A DNA stretch of 64,000 nucleotides from Punica granatum (taxonomy: Eukaryota; Streptophyta; Magnoliopsida; Myrtales; Lythraceae), in NCBI RefSeq assembly GCF_007655135.1, contig NC_045133.1, positions 27,191,845 to 27,255,844 of the forward strand. The letters are read 5' to 3'. Positions 61,264-64,000 of this stretch are shown here, piece after piece. The first letter of the stretch is position 1; each line of letters begins with the position of its first letter. Both the position numbers and the translations under genes were made by a program. The notes under the pieces were generated by a model that saw only the letters and a list, made by a program, of their open reading frames with translations, was not told the DNA's origin and ran no database searches.

Positions 61264-63771
61264 GCCCCCGACCTGTTGGAGCTCAGTACAATGGAGATGG
61301 CCGAGGATCAGGGCTTCGAGGCCTACGCAGTAAAGTGGAGGGCTAGAGCGGCGAAACATGTCCCCCCGATCAGTGAGGCGCAGCAGATCCAATTATTCCA
61401 CTCTACCCTCAAAGGGGCCTACTACTTGCACCTGTTGGCTCACACGTCTTCGTTCTCCAACCTTATCGACGCCGGGAAGAAGCTTGATATCGGCGTTAAG
61501 CTCGGCAAGATAGAAGGACCGGCCGAGAAGAAAGAGGGAGAGTCCTCGAAGAAGGTTGCTACTGGGACACCCTCCGCGGGAAACAGGAGAGGAAAAGACG
61601 CGTCCGTCAATGCTGTTAACTCAGGGCGCCAAGCCCCCCAACAGTATTCCATCAATTACACGCCCGCACCACCGACCACTCAGGCGTATGCCCCACCTCC
61701 GGTGCATTATCAGCAGCAACTCCCAGCGCAACAAGTATATTATTCCGCCCCGCCGGCCTCCTTTCCGTTGCCGGCCCCGCACAATTACGTCCCTATTCCC
61801 CCTCCGATCCAACAAAGCAGGCCTCCGGCTTCGAGAACTCCTCAGCCGGTGCAACGGGCTCCGGCCCCGCAGGACCAACAAAGCACTGCGCCGCGGCGCA
61901 GACAATTCACACCCCTTCCGGCCCCGCTCTCCCACATATACCGGCAACTCCTCGCAGGCAATAGGATTAAATCAGTAGCGCCTAACCCCGATTTCGACCC
62001 CACCATTCAGGATCAGAGTCGGCACTGCGAGTACCATCACGGCGCACCCGGTCACACCACCGACGATTGTTGGAAGCTGCGGGAGAAGATCCAAGCTATG
62101 ATTGATGGCAAACAACTCACGTTCAACGCCGTCAAACCTCCGAACGTGCAAGTTAATCCTCTTCCCGATCACGGGTCAAGCTCGGGACCCAGCATTAACA
62201 TGATCAGCGTTTGCGCCATAGGGGAGTACGAGACCGGGCAGGAGCCATCCGCCCCGTTCGTAATCGAATATGTGCCTGCGGAAACCGGTATAGGGTACGC
62301 GGGGTTTGATGCCACGCCCGCCCCATTCGTGATAGATGTCCCCGCACGAGAGCCATATCAAGATAGCAAGGTTCCGTGGACCTACGAAGGGAGTGTCGGG
62401 AACCTCGAGCGTCAATTCAGCGTCATGGGCGTGACGCGCTCGGGACGAGTGTATGAAAACCCGGAGGTCGCGAACAAAGGAAAGGCGCCTGCTGCGACAT
62501 TAGGAATCGCCCCGGAAGCTACGCCGATCCCACAAAAGAAGGTGACCGAAGAGGAAGCCGAGGCTTTTATGAAGATCATCAAGGCAAGCGAGTATAAGGT
62601 TGTTGAACAAATGGGCAAGTCTCCGGCCCACATTTCACTACTCGCCCTTCTCTTAAGTTCGGAGCCACATCGTGAAGCGCTCCTGAAGGTCCTGACGGCG
62701 GCACAGGTCCCCAAGGAGACGGCTCCAGATCTCATTGAAGAAACCGTTGGTTCGATATTCTCCAACAATATTTCATTCTCGGATGACGAGCTTCCCTCCG
62801 AAGGGTACGCACACTCGCGGGCGTTGCACATCGTCTGTAAGTGCAATAACTTCGTGGTAGGCCGAGTCATGATCGACAATGGTTCGGCTCTCAATGTATG
62901 CCCTGTTTCCACCCTGAAGCAGATGAATGTGGATCTGAATCATATTCGTCCAAGCAAGACAGCGGTTCGAGCCTTCGATGGCTCGCGGAGAGAGGTGAAC
63001 GGAGAGATCGACCTTCTGATCGAGGTAGGTCCATGTTCATTCAATGTCACTTTTCAGGTGCTCGACATCCCCAATGCCTTCAGCTTGCTGCTCGGGAGGC
63101 CATGGATCCATTTTGCGGGCGCAGTCCCCTCCACCTTGCACCAAAAGCTTAAGTTCATCGTGGAAGAGCGACTCATCACGGTCAAAGGTGAGGAGGACTA
63201 TGCGATTTATAAGGAGACGGCTGTCCCCTATATCAGTATTGGGGACGATCAGAACCTCCCCTTCCATTCGTTCGACACCATCTCCGTCATCCGAGACTAC
63301 GGAAAGGCCGGTCCGTCCCGCGCCGACCGCATGGTGGGGAAGATCTTGCTGCGCCATAATTACATTCCGGGTTCCGGACTCGGAGCACGTGGGCAAGGGA
63401 TCAACCGCCCAATCGAGATCGAAGAGTACAAGAACAGGAGGGGACTCGGTTTTCGCCCTTCCTGCCACGAGATTATTGAAGCCCGTAGAGGCAAGCGCCT
63501 CCACCGTCTCGCAGCGTACTACGGGAAGATCAACAGGGGCACCCCAGTTCCGCCACTCTCCCACTTCTTTTCAGGATCACAGCACATCGTCGGAGGTACT
63601 CTTGACGGCCCCTCCTCGGATTTAAACGACGCGCTTGTCGATCTGCCAGGCATATACGCCGTCACCGAGGAGACTCCTTTAGGGGTCTACATCCGCCTCG
63701 CGCAGGAGAATGAGGAGCTCAACAACTGGACCTCAGTCCCGCGCTACTCGGCTGTAATCGCCGATGTGTAA
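61264..63771 (+). CDS. Ogre gag C-terminus, protease and G-patch
   Basis: The open frame continues gag without a new start codon. Features in order: the end of the gag domain; a linker rich in Pro and Gln (about 61630-61920); a CCHC-like knuckle CEYHHGAPGHTTDDC (62026-62070); a retropepsin-like domain with the active-site motif DNGS (62875-62886, Asn where most have Thr) and the flap-side string LLLGRPWIH; and a G-patch (NYIPGSGLGARGQG, about 63355-63400). It ends at TAA (63769-63771), which overlaps a consensus splice donor GTAAGG. In Ogre elements an intron separates gag-pro from the polymerase. The frame is intact, but it depends on the broken gag start upstream. Confidence 0.8.
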   Translation, partial: APDLLELSTMEMAEDQGFEAYAVKWRARAAKHVPPISEAQQIQLFHSTLKGAYYLHLLAHTSSFSNLIDAGKKLDIGVKLGKIEGPAEKKEGESSKKVATGTPSAGNRRGKDASVNAVNSGRQAPQQYSINYTPAPPTTQAYAPPPVHYQQQLPAQQVYYSAPPASFPLPAPHNYVPIPPPIQQSRPPASRTPQPVQRAPAPQDQQSTAPRRRQFTPLPAPLSHIYRQLLAGNRIKSVAPNPDFDPTIQDQSRHCEYHHGAPGHTTDDCWKLREKIQAMIDGKQLTFNAVKPPNVQVNPLPDHGSSSGPSINMISVCAIGEYETGQEPSAPFVIEYVPAETGIGYAGFDATPAPFVIDVPAREPYQDSKVPWTYEGSVGNLERQFSVMGVTRSGRVYENPEVANKGKAPAATLGIAPEATPIPQKKVTEEEAEAFMKIIKASEYKVVEQMGKSPAHISLLALLLSSEPHREALLKVLTAAQVPKETAPDLIEETVGSIFSNNISFSDDELPSEGYAHSRALHIVCKCNNFVVGRVMIDNGSALNVCPVSTLKQMNVDLNHIRPSKTAVRAFDGSRREVNGEIDLLIEVGPCSFNVTFQVLDIPNAFSLLLGRPWIHFAGAVPSTLHQKLKFIVEERLITVKGEEDYAIYKETAVPYISIGDDQNLPFHSFDTISVIRDYGKAGPSRADRMVGKILLRHNYIPGSGLGARGQGINRPIEIEEYKNRRGLGFRPSCHEIIEARRGKRLHRLAAYYGKINRGTPVPPLSHFFSGSQHIVGGTLDGPSSDLNDALVDLPGIYAVTEETPLGVYIRLAQENEELNNWTSVPRYSAVIADV

Positions 63772-64000
63772 GGCTATCTTTGTAGACGATGTTTCCCGCG
63801 TGTCGGCAAAGTCATAAGCCACACGACGGAAGAGGGTTTTTGTTATGGCATCAATGTTCCCACCTTCAATGAAATCCCTACATGCATTTTTGAATTCTCG
63901 TGTCTCCTTCGTTTCCTTCTCTCTTACTCATTCGCAGCACTTTAAATATTTCTAAGACGACTCGTTTAAATTTCCAGGCTCCACTCGAATCCAAATCTTC
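63772..64000 (+). other. Ogre region after protease, possible intron
   Basis: No open frame with polymerase motifs is seen before the right edge. A donor-like GTAAGG at 63768 and pyrimidine-rich strings with CAG further on fit the known Ogre intron between protease and reverse transcriptase. Confidence 0.45.

Larger units (their letters stand above)
53597..64000 (+). mobile_element. Ogre/Tat-type Ty3 LTR retrotransposon (5' part)
   Basis: The order from left to right is: giant 5' LTR (53597-57769), primer site (57773-57791), an extra ORF1 (58351-59841), gag (60155 on) and protease with a G-patch (to 63771). The size of the LTR, the tRNA-Arg primer site and the extra ORF before gag are the marks of the Ogre group within the Tat lineage. 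Reverse transcriptase, RNase H, integrase and the 3' LTR must lie to the right of the window. A stop codon in ORF1 and three frameshifts in gag suggest a defective copy. Confidence 0.88.

Overview
The window is nuclear DNA of a higher plant. It has intron-rich genes with GT-AG splicing, AT-rich spacers, a seed-storage 2S albumin cluster, a nuclear tRNA gene and plant retroelements. Protein similarity suggests a core eudicot, probably a rosid; the 2S albumins and overall style would fit Myrtales, but the sequence alone does not prove the species. All gene models were built by hand from reading frames and splice sites, and in every spliced model the exon phases close.

Layout. 0.9-1.8 kb: decayed CDR1-like aspartic protease. 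5.4-6.2 kb: VUP-like vascular-related gene (+). 8.4 kb: tRNA-Gly(CCC) (-). 9.0-11.8 kb: ETFA, the electron transfer flavoprotein alpha subunit (-), divergent from a RabGAP/TBC gene (12.8-15.4 kb, +). 16.2-29.6 kb: five 2S albumin genes, all +. 31.2-33.2 kb: six-unit polyubiquitin gene (-). 34.1-35.1 kb: composite TRIM retrotransposon with three LTRs. 36.4-37.8 kb: TRAPP subunit BET3/TRAPPC3 (+). 38.3-38.9 kb: NDR1-like gene (+). 39.5-42.1 kb: internally deleted LINE (-). 42.4-46.8 kb: ABCB8-like ABC transporter (-). 50.1-52.1 kb: ankyrin/PGG membrane protein (+). 52.1-53.6 kb: second copy of the DNA that precedes the ankyrin gene, including a dead copy of ABCB8 exon 1. 53.6 kb to the right edge: Ogre/Tat-type Ty3 retrotransposon with a 4.2-kb LTR, tRNA-Arg primer site, extra ORF1, frameshifted gag and protease. 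Its pol region lies beyond the window.

The most coherent unit is the 2S albumin cluster. Four of the five genes share an RY (CATGCA) plus TATA promoter layout, as expected for genes under LEC2/FUS3/ABI3 seed control. The same four share a small hairpin downstream of the stop codon whose stem is kept by a compensatory change; I know of no description of it. Intron position, cysteine number and the loop between the two chains differ among the paralogs.

The second theme is a tandem duplication read through transposon insertions. The copies at 46.6-49.9 kb and 52.1-53.6 kb act as filled and empty sites for two small DNA elements, and they fix the left end of the Ogre LTR. They predict a second ankyrin gene to the right of the Ogre element, outside this window.
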